Source: Verrucomicrobiaceae bacterium (GTDB lineage Bacteria > Verrucomicrobiota > Verrucomicrobiia > Verrucomicrobiales > Verrucomicrobiaceae). Taken from it: a stretch of 64,000 nt of DNA. Position 1 is the first letter of the stretch; the number at the start of each line of letters is the position of its first letter. The notes beneath the pieces were generated by a model. It ran no database searches and was not told the DNA's origin. It worked only from the letters and a program-made list of their open reading frames with translations. The DNA lies in the NCBI GenBank assembly GCA_027489965.1, contig JAIXZA010000174.1, positions 45,014-109,013 on the forward strand. Reading direction: 5' to 3'. Of this stretch, positions 36,337-45,514 are shown piece by piece. A program made the translations under genes and the position numbers.

Positions 36337-39005
36337 AGTTCGTTCTTGGAGGGTTGAGAGGTGATGGTCAGCTCACAGAGTCGAGATGCATTTTCGCGGC
36401 CATCTGGATCAGAAACCACGGCCACTAGAGTATATCTGCCAGCAGGAATTTCAACAAGCGGGGCGGGCTCTGCCGTCAGGGCGGTGAGGCCACGCATTTC
36501 TTCTTCCATCTCCATGATGCGTAGTTCTTTGTTTGAGATCGCTTGTTGGGATCGGATCTGGCTTTCTTCCTTTTCCCTTTTCGCCAAATTTCCTTCAGAG
36601 ACTTCGACTTTGCGCTGCTGATCGGTGCGGATGCCTTGCTTTAAATTTTCGATCTCTGCACTGATGGCCGTCACTCGTGCAGCCGTGACAACTGAGCGCT
36701 GCTGCTTCGATTCAATTTCCACCAAAGCTTCACCAGCCTCAAGACGCACCAGGAAGCGCCGAGTTGGATCTTCCATGCTCTGCAAACGCAATTTAGGCGA
36801 AGCTCCAATAAATGAAAGCTGAGACAGCCATTGCGCTGCTGACGCATCTAAAGTCGTGCGCTGATCATGATGCTGGTTACTAAAGATAAAAGCTGGGTGA
36901 TTGTGCCAGACCTCGGTTGGCATGGCGCTCCTAGCCAAAAGCAGCACCTCAAAAAGGACGGTGCTACCAGTCGATGAACGCCCAAGAATGCGCCAGGAAG
37001 CTTGATCTGTGGGCACCTTGGTCAGGTGTTGATCATGAATCTCCAGAACGGCAGAATCGGTGAAACTTCTGCGATAGACCCCTGGACCGCCCAATGCACG
37101 CCAGCGCACGAGATTGTTCTCACTGAATCCAGCACTACCAGCAATGATTTGCATGTCAGCCTGCACAGGCAACTCGGGCAACTTTTCTAAAGCTTGATTC
37201 AAGTCTTCCTCTGCCGATTCAAAAACGATGTAGCGCGGATGCATTGAAATGGGGCCATCTGCTGGTGTGATTTGAAGGTCTGCTTGAGCAGGCTTCAGCG
37301 CAGCTTGCCTGGCACTGCGTGCTTCAGCCTCCACTAGGTTCATCTCGGCGCTCTGTTGCAGTCGTTTTTGCGCTAGCTGCTGTAACCAGGCTGGCGCTTT
37401 GCTATCATCTGCTGCTTCTTTTAGCAGGGTTTGATCAGAAATCGCTAATGGCGCTGGGAAAGCTGCCAAGCGAGAGAGACGCACCCATAGATCCGGCCAA
37501 CGGGGCACCGGGATCAAGATCATGCTCATGAGGTCATGCCAGTCCTCCGCAGCTCCAGCTGGCGCTGTGGATTGATTCATTAGCTTCAACACTTGAGCGC
37601 TAATTTCTTGCCTCAGCACATCTGGATGAAGCGGAGCCCTCTCAAAGTTTGCGCTGAATTTTTTCCACAAGCGATCTTCTTGATCCAATCGCACACGAGC
37701 TTGGGTCTTGATCTCTGTCACGGCATCTCCAGACCACACTACATCACGCACCGAGTCACTGACGTGCCTCTGCCATTGACTATGGCTTTGCAGCATCTCC
37801 ATAAATTCATCCTGCGTCGATTCAGGTCGTGGAACATCAATCAACTGAAGAGGCTCCCGCAGGCTCTGCGTGAGAAGGCGTAGCGACTTGTCGTGCGAGT
37901 CTATAAGTCCCGCGTTGGCCTGACCTTTTAGCCAAGTGGACGTCACCGGCAGTGCCAAACGATGCTTTTGCCAGATTTCATCCACCCGCCCAGCCAGATC
38001 GACCGCCGTGCTGAATCGCTGAGATTTAGATTGATGGTCCAACCAGAAATAAGCTCCGATACCAGCCGCAATCAATAACACGGCCACAAGCATGATTGCC
38101 GCAAAGCTTCCTGGGCGTGCTTTCGGCATAGGATGCAAAGCCTCCATGAAACTGCTCGGAGCAATCTCCGAGGGCAGGCTCATTTCTGCCGCAGCATAGT
38201 ACGACTTTGGCATCGGCGGCAAAGATTCTCTCGAACTGCGAACAGATGGCTCTTTCGAAGCAGCAACAAGCTTTGGTAATGACTGCGGTTGCGTCAGATC
38301 AAGCACGGTGCGTGCAATGCCATCTGCCTGCTGTCGGAGTGGTGAGTTGGCATTTATCGCCGCCCAGCGGAAGCCAGCTATATCATCCGTCGGTTCTAAT
38401 TGAGTGGTGAAAGTAACCTGCACGGACTCTGCACCCATGGATTTTAGTGATTCTTGAATCAAAGGTAGTGCATCCGTTTCACCAGGTAAGATGATGAAAC
38501 AGCGCGGTGTCTGCAAAGGTAAGTCACTGCAATTAGCACGCCCAGTCAGCGGCTCCCAAGCCGAACCTAATGTGCGGGCGCGAAGACTCATGAGAGAGAC
38601 TTCTTCAAGGGGCTCCAAAAAACGTGGCAGCTCGCTCCATGTCGTGCGCCAGGGCATTTGCATCAAGACATCCGCTGGAGTGATACCCGCCTCCGCCGCC
38701 ATTCTGACTTCACGAGCTTCCGCTATCACATGATGCGCCAGATGATTCGTGCGGCCTGTATAATCTGATCCCGCATCCCGTATGCAGCTAAATACATGAA
38801 CCTGCGAAGCCCCAGCTGTAATGATGCGATGACTGCGAATGACTCTGCGCGAGCCAAGTCCAGGAAGTCGCGCAAACTGAGACAAGCGCTCAACGGCACC
38901 CGCAACAAGTTCTCCCACAGCCCGATGCCGCGCCACCGTGCCAAAGCCCGTACGACCTGCTTCAAGCAGACGGGGTGCTGAGGTGTAGATGAGTTGCCAG
39001 GCCAT
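36333..39005 (-). CDS. GAP1-N2-like (GTPase-associated) membrane protein
   Basis: An 890-residue protein. The N-terminal domain (about 1-240) begins WQLIYTSAPRLLEAGRTGFG and has DYTGRTNHLAHHVI at 81-94. These are the features I associate with GAP1-N2, the N-terminal domain of GTPase-associated protein 1 from bacterial GTPase conflict/signalling systems. A membrane helix (about 300-321) and a long extracytoplasmic helical part with several coiled coils follow; near the C-terminus is a basic/Gln-rich coiled coil (about 770-850). It lies 33 nt downstream of the GTPase and overlaps the next gene by ATGA. Role of the GAP1 domain is not established; here it is inferred to dock the GTPase at the membrane. 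Confidence 0.75.
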   Translation of the reverse strand: MAWQLIYTSAPRLLEAGRTGFGTVARHRAVGELVAGAVERLSQFARLPGLGSRRVIRSHRIITAGASQVHVFSCIRDAGSDYTGRTNHLAHHVIAEAREVRMAAEAGITPADVLMQMPWRTTWSELPRFLEPLEEVSLMSLRARTLGSAWEPLTGRANCSDLPLQTPRCFIILPGETDALPLIQESLKSMGAESVQVTFTTQLEPTDDIAGFRWAAINANSPLRQQADGIARTVLDLTQPQSLPKLVAASKEPSVRSSRESLPPMPKSYYAAAEMSLPSEIAPSSFMEALHPMPKARPGSFAAIMLVAVLLIAAGIGAYFWLDHQSKSQRFSTAVDLAGRVDEIWQKHRLALPVTSTWLKGQANAGLIDSHDKSLRLLTQSLREPLQLIDVPRPESTQDEFMEMLQSHSQWQRHVSDSVRDVVWSGDAVTEIKTQARVRLDQEDRLWKKFSANFERAPLHPDVLRQEISAQVLKLMNQSTAPAGAAEDWHDLMSMILIPVPRWPDLWVRLSRLAAFPAPLAISDQTLLKEAADDSKAPAWLQQLAQKRLQQSAEMNLVEAEARSARQAALKPAQADLQITPADGPISMHPRYIVFESAEEDLNQALEKLPELPVQADMQIIAGSAGFSENNLVRWRALGGPGVYRRSFTDSAVLEIHDQHLTKVPTDQASWRILGRSSTGSTVLFEVLLLARSAMPTEVWHNHPAFIFSNQHHDQRTTLDASAAQWLSQLSFIGASPKLRLQSMEDPTRRFLVRLEAGEALVEIESKQQRSVVTAARVTAISAEIENLKQGIRTDQQRKVEVSEGNLAKREKEESQIRSQQAISNKELRIMEMEEEMRGLTALTAEPAPLVEIPAGRYTLVAVVSDPDGRENASRLCELTITSQPSKNEL

Positions 39006-39038
39006 TGGATCGAGATGCGCTACAAGATACTTTCTGAA

Positions 39039-40829
39039 CTAACGACCACCGCCCTTCGGCACGACTTCTGGCGCAATCTGCGAGAGAACCCAAAGCGTCG
39101 GGCACTCCACATGCTTAGGATTCATGAGCTGCGGATCTGGTCCGATACGGATGTGGCCTTCAAGGTCGGTGAACTGAACTGGAGAACAACCTAGCGGGCT
39201 GATGGCAAAGTAACAAACGTTTGAAGATATGGCCTCAGCATTGGAGACGATGGCAGGACAAAGCTCCAGCAGAAGCTCTCGAATACGGTCTGAATTCACC
39301 TGAATGTTATGCGGTAAAATGGCCCCTTTTTCGATACTCGGCAGCAGCGGCTCTGGACCAAGTAGAGACTCCCAAGTATCGCTCTTACCGACCATGACGG
39401 CAAAGGGCGTGTTAATGCATTCCCGTGAATCCAAACCAAGAACGCTTTTAATACGGACTTCTGTTTCCGCCAGAATCACATCCTGCTGATCCAGGCGGCG
39501 ACTTTGGATCTGTGGATCACGTACGCCTTTTAAACGCTGACGAAACTCTGTGTTGTGCAGCGGATCAAAGAGGAAAAAGATGCCAGAAGCGACGGCAATG
39601 TGCTGCGCACCTGGAGAATCAGCACTATTGCGTGTCGGCTCAAAGTGCTCACCCGCATTATCGTAGAAGACGATGGAAAAATCTGTCTCGTGATCATGAC
39701 GGCGCGAGAGCTTGAAGACAAACGGCTTTGGTAAACGAACCTTCCGGCCAAGGCGCGGAAGAGTCTCGTAGAGCATGCCCTCAAGTTCTGTTTTGGCCAA
39801 GAAGGCATCTTCTGGAGTCGAGGCCGAAAACAGCTGCGTGCGCATCTGTGTGAGAATGACATTTTCAGACGGATCAGCATCGCGGAAAGTAACCCCGAAA
39901 TTCTGATATAAACTCGTCTGCAGCGTCCGCGTGAGGACACTCAGATAATAGGACTTCCCCGAGGAGGGTGCCCCGACCACTGAAAAGATATGATGCGGTG
40001 CCTCCATGAACCCTGGCGGCAGCTTGCGACGACAGTGCGGACAAGCAAGATCAGGCGCTGCAATGCCCATGGCATCAATGGCCTGGCCACGGTCAGTGAA
40101 TCGGGTGGCGTGAAAGCGCTGCATGGCATCCTCTCCCAGCAGCGGATCGCCACGCAAAGCGGCGTGCACGGAGATATTCATGGCGTCTCCACGATCAAAT
40201 TTAAACCAGCAGACTGGGCAGGTAAATTCACCATACTCGGTGTTAACCGGCTCGGCATGCACCGCCTGCACGAGATCATCACTCGCATGGACTACCACTC
40301 GTTCTGGCAAAATGGGCAGGACGTCTTTGACAAAGAAACCCACATCTCGAAGCCCCGCCGGCATGACCAGATTTTCCGCCGCTTGTTCAGGCGTCTGTTT
40401 CCTCACGTAATCCCGTAATTCCTCTGGGCTGAAGGGGCCATACCATTGACGTGCCTCCGCATCAAAAAAATGCCAGAACATCTCGTGCCCAAAGGCCAGC
40501 CACTCCTGGGGATCAGCGCTGCATTTGAAAGCCAGCACCTCACCACCAGCACTAAGCGTGTGCTCCTCTCCCAAGTTAAGCGTAAACTGTGATCCAGGCG
40601 CACCATCCACGAGTGCCGAGCCATCGCTATTGATCGTCACTTCAAATTCATCTCCACGCTGCTGGATCGTCCCCAAGACTGGCGGACAATTCGGAGATCC
40701 CGTGCGAAAATCAGCAGCTGCATTGGCCCCAAAAATAAAAGGAGTCGCCGCTACGATGGACCTCTCACCACTAGCACAATTGAGAAGGCAGACACGAGGC
40801 GCAAAAGGACGAATTCTGGGGCTCAACAT
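39039..40829 (-). CDS. GTPase of the GAP1-associated class with GYF-like and zinc-ribbon modules
   Basis: A 596-residue cytoplasmic protein heading the operon. Residues 1-105 form a beta-rich, FHA-like region; about 115-175 resembles a GYF_2 domain (RQWYGPFSPEELRDYV). Two CxxC pairs (204/207 and 263/266) form a zinc ribbon; then comes a P-loop NTPase domain: GAPSSGKS (Lys292), FYDNAGE (Asp390 to Gly393, the G3 DxxG element) and VGKSD (481-484, standing in for NKxD). The motif set is that of a TRAFAC-like GTPase used in GAP1 systems. GTP use is inferred from the G3 and G4-like motifs. ATP cannot be excluded because G4 departs from NKxD. A TATACT box 6 nt before the ATG suggests a leaderless start. 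Confidence 0.8.
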   Translation of the reverse strand: MLSPRIRPFAPRVCLLNCASGERSIVAATPFIFGANAAADFRTGSPNCPPVLGTIQQRGDEFEVTINSDGSALVDGAPGSQFTLNLGEEHTLSAGGEVLAFKCSADPQEWLAFGHEMFWHFFDAEARQWYGPFSPEELRDYVRKQTPEQAAENLVMPAGLRDVGFFVKDVLPILPERVVVHASDDLVQAVHAEPVNTEYGEFTCPVCWFKFDRGDAMNISVHAALRGDPLLGEDAMQRFHATRFTDRGQAIDAMGIAAPDLACPHCRRKLPPGFMEAPHHIFSVVGAPSSGKSYYLSVLTRTLQTSLYQNFGVTFRDADPSENVILTQMRTQLFSASTPEDAFLAKTELEGMLYETLPRLGRKVRLPKPFVFKLSRRHDHETDFSIVFYDNAGEHFEPTRNSADSPGAQHIAVASGIFFLFDPLHNTEFRQRLKGVRDPQIQSRRLDQQDVILAETEVRIKSVLGLDSRECINTPFAVMVGKSDTWESLLGPEPLLPSIEKGAILPHNIQVNSDRIRELLLELCPAIVSNAEAISSNVCYFAISPLGCSPVQFTDLEGHIRIGPDPQLMNPKHVECPTLWVLSQIAPEVVPKGGGR

Positions 40830-40870
40830 AAGAATAGTATAGAATGCTCCGTGTGGAGCCTTTTTGGCAA
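40830..40870 (-). promoter_or_regulatory. Candidate promoter of the GTPase operon
   Basis: On the minus strand a TATACT box (40841-40836) lies 6 nt before the ATG of the GTPase, so a transcript would start at or near the start codon. A TTGCCA (40870-40865) is 23 nt further up, too far for a standard sigma-70 spacer, and a 5-bp GGAGC/GCTCC hairpin sits in between. The box alone is the supported part. Confidence 0.3.
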
Positions 40871-41003
40871 AATGGATTCACTTCTCGTTTCTTACTCTAC
40901 ACCTGAGAAGTCAATCCTGTAATCATTCAGATTGTTAAGAGTTTGTGAAGCTCAAAACAAAGTTCCGAAAGCTTTCCAACCATCCAATCGTTAACCAGCC
41001 CCC

Positions 41004-42521
41004 ATGCGTTCTTTTTCATTCATCGCTTTAGCCACTCTTGGAGTTTTTTCCCAGCCCTCTGTCTGCATGGCCGAACTGGCAGGCTCAAGGCCCAATATTC
41101 TTTTTATCCTGACCGATGATCAGGGTTATGGCGACGTTTCTGCCCATGGCAATCCGATTCTAAAAACCCCTCATCTGGACAAATTACATGCAGAAAGTGT
41201 GCGCTTTACTGATTTCATGGTCAGTCCAACGTGTGCTCCGACACGCAGCGCTCTGATGACTGGGCGGCATGAATTTCGCAATGGCATCACTCATACCATC
41301 CTGGAACGCGAAAGGATGGACCCCAAGGCAATTACCATCGCTCAAGTCTTACAAGATGCTGGCTACACCACTGGCATATTTGGCAAATGGCATCTGGGTG
41401 ACGAAACGGAGTATCGCCCGAATCGCCGTGGTTTTGATGAACAGTTCATTCATGGCGGCGGAGGTATCGGCCAAACCTATCCCGGCAGCTGTGGGGATGC
41501 ACCGAATAACAAATACTTCAATCCTGCCATCCTTCACAATGACCACTTCGAGAAGACGGAAGGCTACTGCACCGATGTCTTCTTTAACCAAGCCACAAAG
41601 TGGATTGAATCCATCAAAGGCACTGACCCTTTTTATTGCCACATCGCCACAAATGCTCCACACGGCCCCTACATTGCCCGACCTGAAGATCGCAAACTTT
41701 ATGAGGGTCAAAACTTGGGAGCAGATACCGAAAACTTCTTTGGCATGCTGCATAACATTGACGAAAATCTCGGCAAACTGATGGCGAAATTAGAAGATTG
41801 GGGCATTGCCAAAAATACGCTCGTTGTGTTTATGAATGACAATGGCGGCACTGCCGGCGTGAAGGTCTTTAATGCTCAGATGCATGGAGCCAAAGGCAGC
41901 CCATGGATCGGCGGCACTCGCGCCTCCTCCTTCTGGCGTTTACCGGGCAAACTAACACCGGCCGACTGTAGTGCGCTGACAGCACATGTGGATGTTTTCC
42001 GCACCTGGGCGGCCTTTGCTGGAGCTGAGATCACCCCAGAACTCGAGTCCCAAGTGGAAGGCCGTAGCTTACTGCCATTGCTGGAAAATCCGAAGACCGA
42101 GTGGAGAGACCGCACCTTATTCACCCATACTGGCCGCTGGCAGAAAGGCACCGACTACAACGCCGCAAAAACGACGAATGCCGCGGCCCGCACAAGCCGG
42201 TATCATCTCGTCAGTGAGGCCGCTAAAGGTAAAGCTTCCCCAGTCTGGCAACTTTTTGACGTGAAAGCTGATCCCTCTGAAAGCAAAGACATCTCTGCTG
42301 AGAAACCTGAAGTGGTAAAGGAAATGCTAGCCACTTATGATGCCTGGTGGGACTCGCTCAAAGGCCAAGTCGATCTGAACGAAAAAGCCGTCGGACCCAA
42401 GCTCAATCCTTTCGCCGAAGAGTATTGGCAGCAGTTCGGTGGTGGCCCGACAGAGGCAGACTACGCCCGTATGAATCCCGAGAAGGCCTTCACCTTCGAG
42501 AATCGAAAAGCTAAGAAGTAA
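41004..42521 (+). CDS. Secreted sulfatase (arylsulfatase-like)
   Basis: A 505-residue sulfatase with a signal peptide (cleavage near residue 23). LFILTDDQGYGD gives the calcium-binding Asp pair (38-39), and CAPTR at 77-81 is the formylglycine motif. GKWHLGD and FMNDNGG are further active-site blocks. Divergent from the GTPase operon by about 170 nt. Differs from the other sulfatase in the window (CAPTR versus CSPSR) and is likely to have a different glycan or aryl sulfate substrate. Confidence 0.93.
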   Translation: MRSFSFIALATLGVFSQPSVCMAELAGSRPNILFILTDDQGYGDVSAHGNPILKTPHLDKLHAESVRFTDFMVSPTCAPTRSALMTGRHEFRNGITHTILERERMDPKAITIAQVLQDAGYTTGIFGKWHLGDETEYRPNRRGFDEQFIHGGGGIGQTYPGSCGDAPNNKYFNPAILHNDHFEKTEGYCTDVFFNQATKWIESIKGTDPFYCHIATNAPHGPYIARPEDRKLYEGQNLGADTENFFGMLHNIDENLGKLMAKLEDWGIAKNTLVVFMNDNGGTAGVKVFNAQMHGAKGSPWIGGTRASSFWRLPGKLTPADCSALTAHVDVFRTWAAFAGAEITPELESQVEGRSLLPLLENPKTEWRDRTLFTHTGRWQKGTDYNAAKTTNAAARTSRYHLVSEAAKGKASPVWQLFDVKADPSESKDISAEKPEVVKEMLATYDAWWDSLKGQVDLNEKAVGPKLNPFAEEYWQQFGGGPTEADYARMNPEKAFTFENRKAKK

Positions 42522-42533
42522 AGCTTAACTCAT

Positions 42534-43085
42534 TCAAGCGCAATCCAACCGCAGCAGCGCCAGCACACTGGGGCTGTCTTTGATTCGACCATCTTTGGCC
42601 ATCGCGATGGCTTCGCTCAAAGGAAGGCGCATGACATTGAGCTGTTCGGTTTCTTCAGGAGAAGCAGCTCCAAAGCTGAGTTGGCGGGCTACAAAGAGAT
42701 CACACACCTCATTGGTCGTAGAATTGGAGAGCTGCAGGCCCACCATCAATGGCTCGATCACTTGGGCGTGAATGCCTGTCTCCTCAAGCAGTTCACGGCG
42801 CGCGCACTCCGCAGGCTCCTCACCCGCCGGACAGCCCCCTTCGGGGATCTCCCATTCATAGCTATCGTGGCAGTAGCGCCATTGACCGACGAGCCAAGTG
42901 AAACCTTCATCATCAATAGGCACAACGCCAACCGCGCGGTTTTTGTACTCGACGACTCCATAAATCCCAGGCCCACCGCTAGGATTCAGCACCTGGTCTT
43001 CGCGAACGCGAATCCATGGGTTTGCGTAGGCTTCACGGGTGCTCAGCGTGGTCCAAGGGTTGGTTTCGATGGTTGTTTCGGGCAT
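42534..43085 (-). CDS. NUDIX hydrolase (ADP-ribose pyrophosphatase-like)
   Basis: A 183-residue cytoplasmic enzyme. A full Nudix box is present: Gly83, Glu89, Arg97, Glu98, Glu101, Glu102, Gly104 (GX5EX7REUXEEXGU). The surrounding WEIPEGG block and length match ADP-ribose or similar nucleoside-diphosphate-linked pyrophosphatases. Start at 43085 (MPETT) is preferred over 43094. Converges with the sulfatase with a 12-nt gap. Exact substrate unknown. Confidence 0.9.
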   Translation of the reverse strand: MPETTIETNPWTTLSTREAYANPWIRVREDQVLNPSGGPGIYGVVEYKNRAVGVVPIDDEGFTWLVGQWRYCHDSYEWEIPEGGCPAGEEPAECARRELLEETGIHAQVIEPLMVGLQLSNSTTNEVCDLFVARQLSFGAASPEETEQLNVMRLPLSEAIAMAKDGRIKDSPSVLALLRLDCA

Positions 43086-43140
43086 TCGTAACATACCTGC
43101 CGCATAAGTTAAGCGACTTCAACACAATGAAAGATTAGCA

Positions 43141-43170
43141 GACGGCACGATTCATGCGGTAAATGCCGTC
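43141..43170. promoter_or_regulatory. Inverted repeat between NUDIX and ParA-like genes
   Basis: GACGGCA (43141-43147) and TGCCGTC (43164-43170) are exact 7-bp inverted copies spaced by 16 nt, in the divergent interval between the two starts. Possible operator for the ParA-like gene. Confidence 0.3.
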
Positions 43171-43252
43171 CCCACCATGATCATCTCCTTTTCTCAAGCC
43201 GCACTCTCGGCCCCATTTTCGCCAACCCTTGACTCCAATTTTATCGCTTAAT

Positions 43253-43948
43253 ATGGCCACTATTCACTTCATTGGCGGAGAAAAAGGCGGAGTCGGTAAA
43301 TCTGTCGTCGCGCGAGTTGTAGCTCAGTATTTGATTGATCATTCACTGCCGTTTCAAGGATTTGACACAGATCGCTCCCATGGCTCCCTGCTGCGTTTCT
43401 ACACCGATTTTGCGTCGCCAGTGATCGTTGACCAGTATGCTAGCATGGACGCTATTGTAGAATCCGCTCTTGAGAGCATGGACAAACGCGTGCTCGTGGA
43501 TCTTGCTGCGCAAACACATGATTCTCTCGTGAAATGGATGGATGAGTCAGGCGTATTGGAGATGGCTGGTGATCAGGGAATCGCCATCAAATACTGGCAT
43601 GTCATGGACTCGGGCAAGGACTCAGTCGATCTGCTCAAAAAGCTTTTTGATCGTTTCGGTTCTCGTCTGAACTATGTCATCGTGCTAAACCAACTGCGCG
43701 GCGAGTCCTTTGAGATCTTTGACAAATCTGGTGAAAAAGAACGCGCCAACAGCCTTCATGCCAAAATCGTGAACCTGCGCAAACTGCATGATACTGCGAT
43801 CAATAAGATCGACGCCTGCAGCACCAGCTTCTGGGCCGCTAAAAACCGCACCGAATCTGACGATTCAGGACTTAGCATCTTGGAACGCCAACGCGTGAAA
43901 GTCTGGCTTAGCAACGCTTATGAGCAGATGCACTCTGTTGGTGTCTGA
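43253..43948 (+). CDS. ParA/MinD-family ATPase
   Basis: A 231-residue deviant-Walker ATPase. GEKGGVGKS at 9-17 is the P-loop with the signature Lys. The FDTDRSHGSLLRFY stretch is the family element that contacts the nucleotide, and VDLAAQTHDS stands in the Walker-B region. Members of this subgroup (mobilisation-protein-like) bind nucleotide dimers on DNA or membrane. No ParB or parS is seen next to it, so plasmid-type partition is not indicated. It is a stand-alone gene between two convergent/divergent pairs. Confidence 0.85.
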   Translation: MATIHFIGGEKGGVGKSVVARVVAQYLIDHSLPFQGFDTDRSHGSLLRFYTDFASPVIVDQYASMDAIVESALESMDKRVLVDLAAQTHDSLVKWMDESGVLEMAGDQGIAIKYWHVMDSGKDSVDLLKKLFDRFGSRLNYVIVLNQLRGESFEIFDKSGEKERANSLHAKIVNLRKLHDTAINKIDACSTSFWAAKNRTESDDSGLSILERQRVKVWLSNAYEQMHSVGV

Positions 43949-44007
43949 TCGTAGGCTGACTGTGCCCAGAAATGAAATTCATGGCGCAGATTCTTGTGTG
44001 GACTCAG

Positions 44008-45363
44008 TTAGGCTGCCTTTTTAGCAGGCGATTGAGTCTTAGCTGGAGCCCGCTTGGCTGCTGGCCTTACATCGATTTTGATTTCAACAGGCTGATTCAC
44101 CTTGTAGATCTCGTCTTCGATTTCGGCTGCCTTTTTGAGAAGCGCAGCCTCCTCGGCTTTGCCTATGCCATTCCACCAGGTGTCAAAGGCGGCCTTATCT
44201 CCCTTGCGCAGGGCGCCTTTACGTTTGCCATAGAGGTTGCGTAGTGGACGAATCGCGTCGTCGTTGCGCTTTTTGTTCAGTTCAATCACACGCTGAGCTT
44301 GCTGAAGAGTAAGGGATTCAGGGTCACTCTGAAGTTCTACTTTTTTACCCAGCTGAATATGATCCCAGGTGCCCACAAGTTGACCGTTTTCCAGCACATC
44401 ATAGCGACCTGCTTCGAGTCCAACAACCGTTAGAGCTTCATTGCTTTTACGATGTCCGGAAGCCGTTAGTGTGGCACCGATCTTAGCATCATCCACGGGA
44501 ACCCATGGGAGGCATTTAGGCAGAAGGGTAAGAGAGACAGATTTACCTGTTTCGCCGCCAGTGACGTTGCCGAGGCTTCCAGGACTAGCCGTGGCTTTCC
44601 AAGCTCCAGCGTTCGGGGTGGCAAGTAAGCTCCACACGGATCCAGGTTCTTCAAAGGCTTCTATCATGGAGTAGGCCATGATAAATTGACCATCACCGGC
44701 AGGATGAATCGCATCGGAAATGAGAGTGAAATTGGGATCTTTACGGCGTCCCTCAATCGTCAACTTATTCAGCGGCCCATAAAGATCAATGAATCCATAA
44801 CCGCGTTTCCTTGCCTGCTCCTGCCCCCATTTACCGAAGTAAGCCAGAACCGCATTGTAATTGTCCGGCTTTTTATTTTTTCCACGTGCAGGGTCCTTAG
44901 CCACCATTTGTTCAAAAGCTTGATGATCAAACATCGTTGGGCTCATGAGAAATACGCGAACTTTCAAAGCATCTAGTTTGTCTAAAAGCTTCGTCATATC
45001 GCGAGCATAGGTTTGAAAAATTTCGGGGGTAAAGTCCTGATAACGTCCGTCATTCATGCCCAGAAGTACGGTAGCAACGGTTGGCTTAAAGCTGGCGATG
45101 TCATCATCAAATCGATTCAATGCATCGGCAGCCACATCACCACTCACACCCGCATTGCGGAAATGCAGGCGCATCTTCGGATAGCGAGTGTAAAAGAAAT
45201 CTTCCACATATTGGGTGTATTGGCATTGATGAGTGATCGAGTCACCGATCCAAATGATACGGTCGCCATCTTTTAAGCCAAGCCCAGCGGGAGCCGCAGG
45301 TTGTGCAATGCTAGTGAAGGTGATTGTTCCAAAAAAGAGAGCGGCAAAAAGTCGAGAGTTCAT
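44008..45363 (-). CDS. Secreted SGNH/GDSL hydrolase with C-terminal helical tail
   Basis: A 451-residue protein from ATG 45363, which gives a signal peptide (about 1-20). GDSIT (40-44) holds the nucleophile Ser42, GMND is block III, and DAIHP supplies the Asp/His pair. An SGNH domain (about 30-240), a beta-rich middle region (about 250-340) and a Lys/Ala/Arg-rich C-terminus (about 350-451) follow. Probably an esterase of secreted polysaccharide or lipid. The longer frame upstream lacks support. Tail may bind nucleic acid or cell surface polymer. Confidence 0.85.
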   Translation of the reverse strand: MNSRLFAALFFGTITFTSIAQPAAPAGLGLKDGDRIIWIGDSITHQCQYTQYVEDFFYTRYPKMRLHFRNAGVSGDVAADALNRFDDDIASFKPTVATVLLGMNDGRYQDFTPEIFQTYARDMTKLLDKLDALKVRVFLMSPTMFDHQAFEQMVAKDPARGKNKKPDNYNAVLAYFGKWGQEQARKRGYGFIDLYGPLNKLTIEGRRKDPNFTLISDAIHPAGDGQFIMAYSMIEAFEEPGSVWSLLATPNAGAWKATASPGSLGNVTGGETGKSVSLTLLPKCLPWVPVDDAKIGATLTASGHRKSNEALTVVGLEAGRYDVLENGQLVGTWDHIQLGKKVELQSDPESLTLQQAQRVIELNKKRNDDAIRPLRNLYGKRKGALRKGDKAAFDTWWNGIGKAEEAALLKKAAEIEDEIYKVNQPVEIKIDVRPAAKRAPAKTQSPAKKAA

Positions 45364-45514
45364 GAGTGTGAATTTATCAGAAGGAGATAAACGGCCTCTC
45401 ATCGCAAAGTTATCCGCGGGTTTATGGAATATGCTTCTATCTCACATATCCGCCTCTTGAAGATGCAAGATGGACTTATGGTAGGAGGGTGCCTTTCATT
45501 ACTTCGATATGATT

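Noticed and set aside
29986..40829. Reading the operon as a standard Tol-Pal, Exb-TonB or flagellar motor
   Set aside because: No TolA, TolB, Pal, TonB or OmpA-domain protein is present, and the GTPase and GAP1-like genes do not belong to those systems.
43229..43257. TTGACT with TATGGC 17 nt downstream before the ParA-like gene
   Set aside because: The -10 candidate overlaps the start codon and is a poor match.
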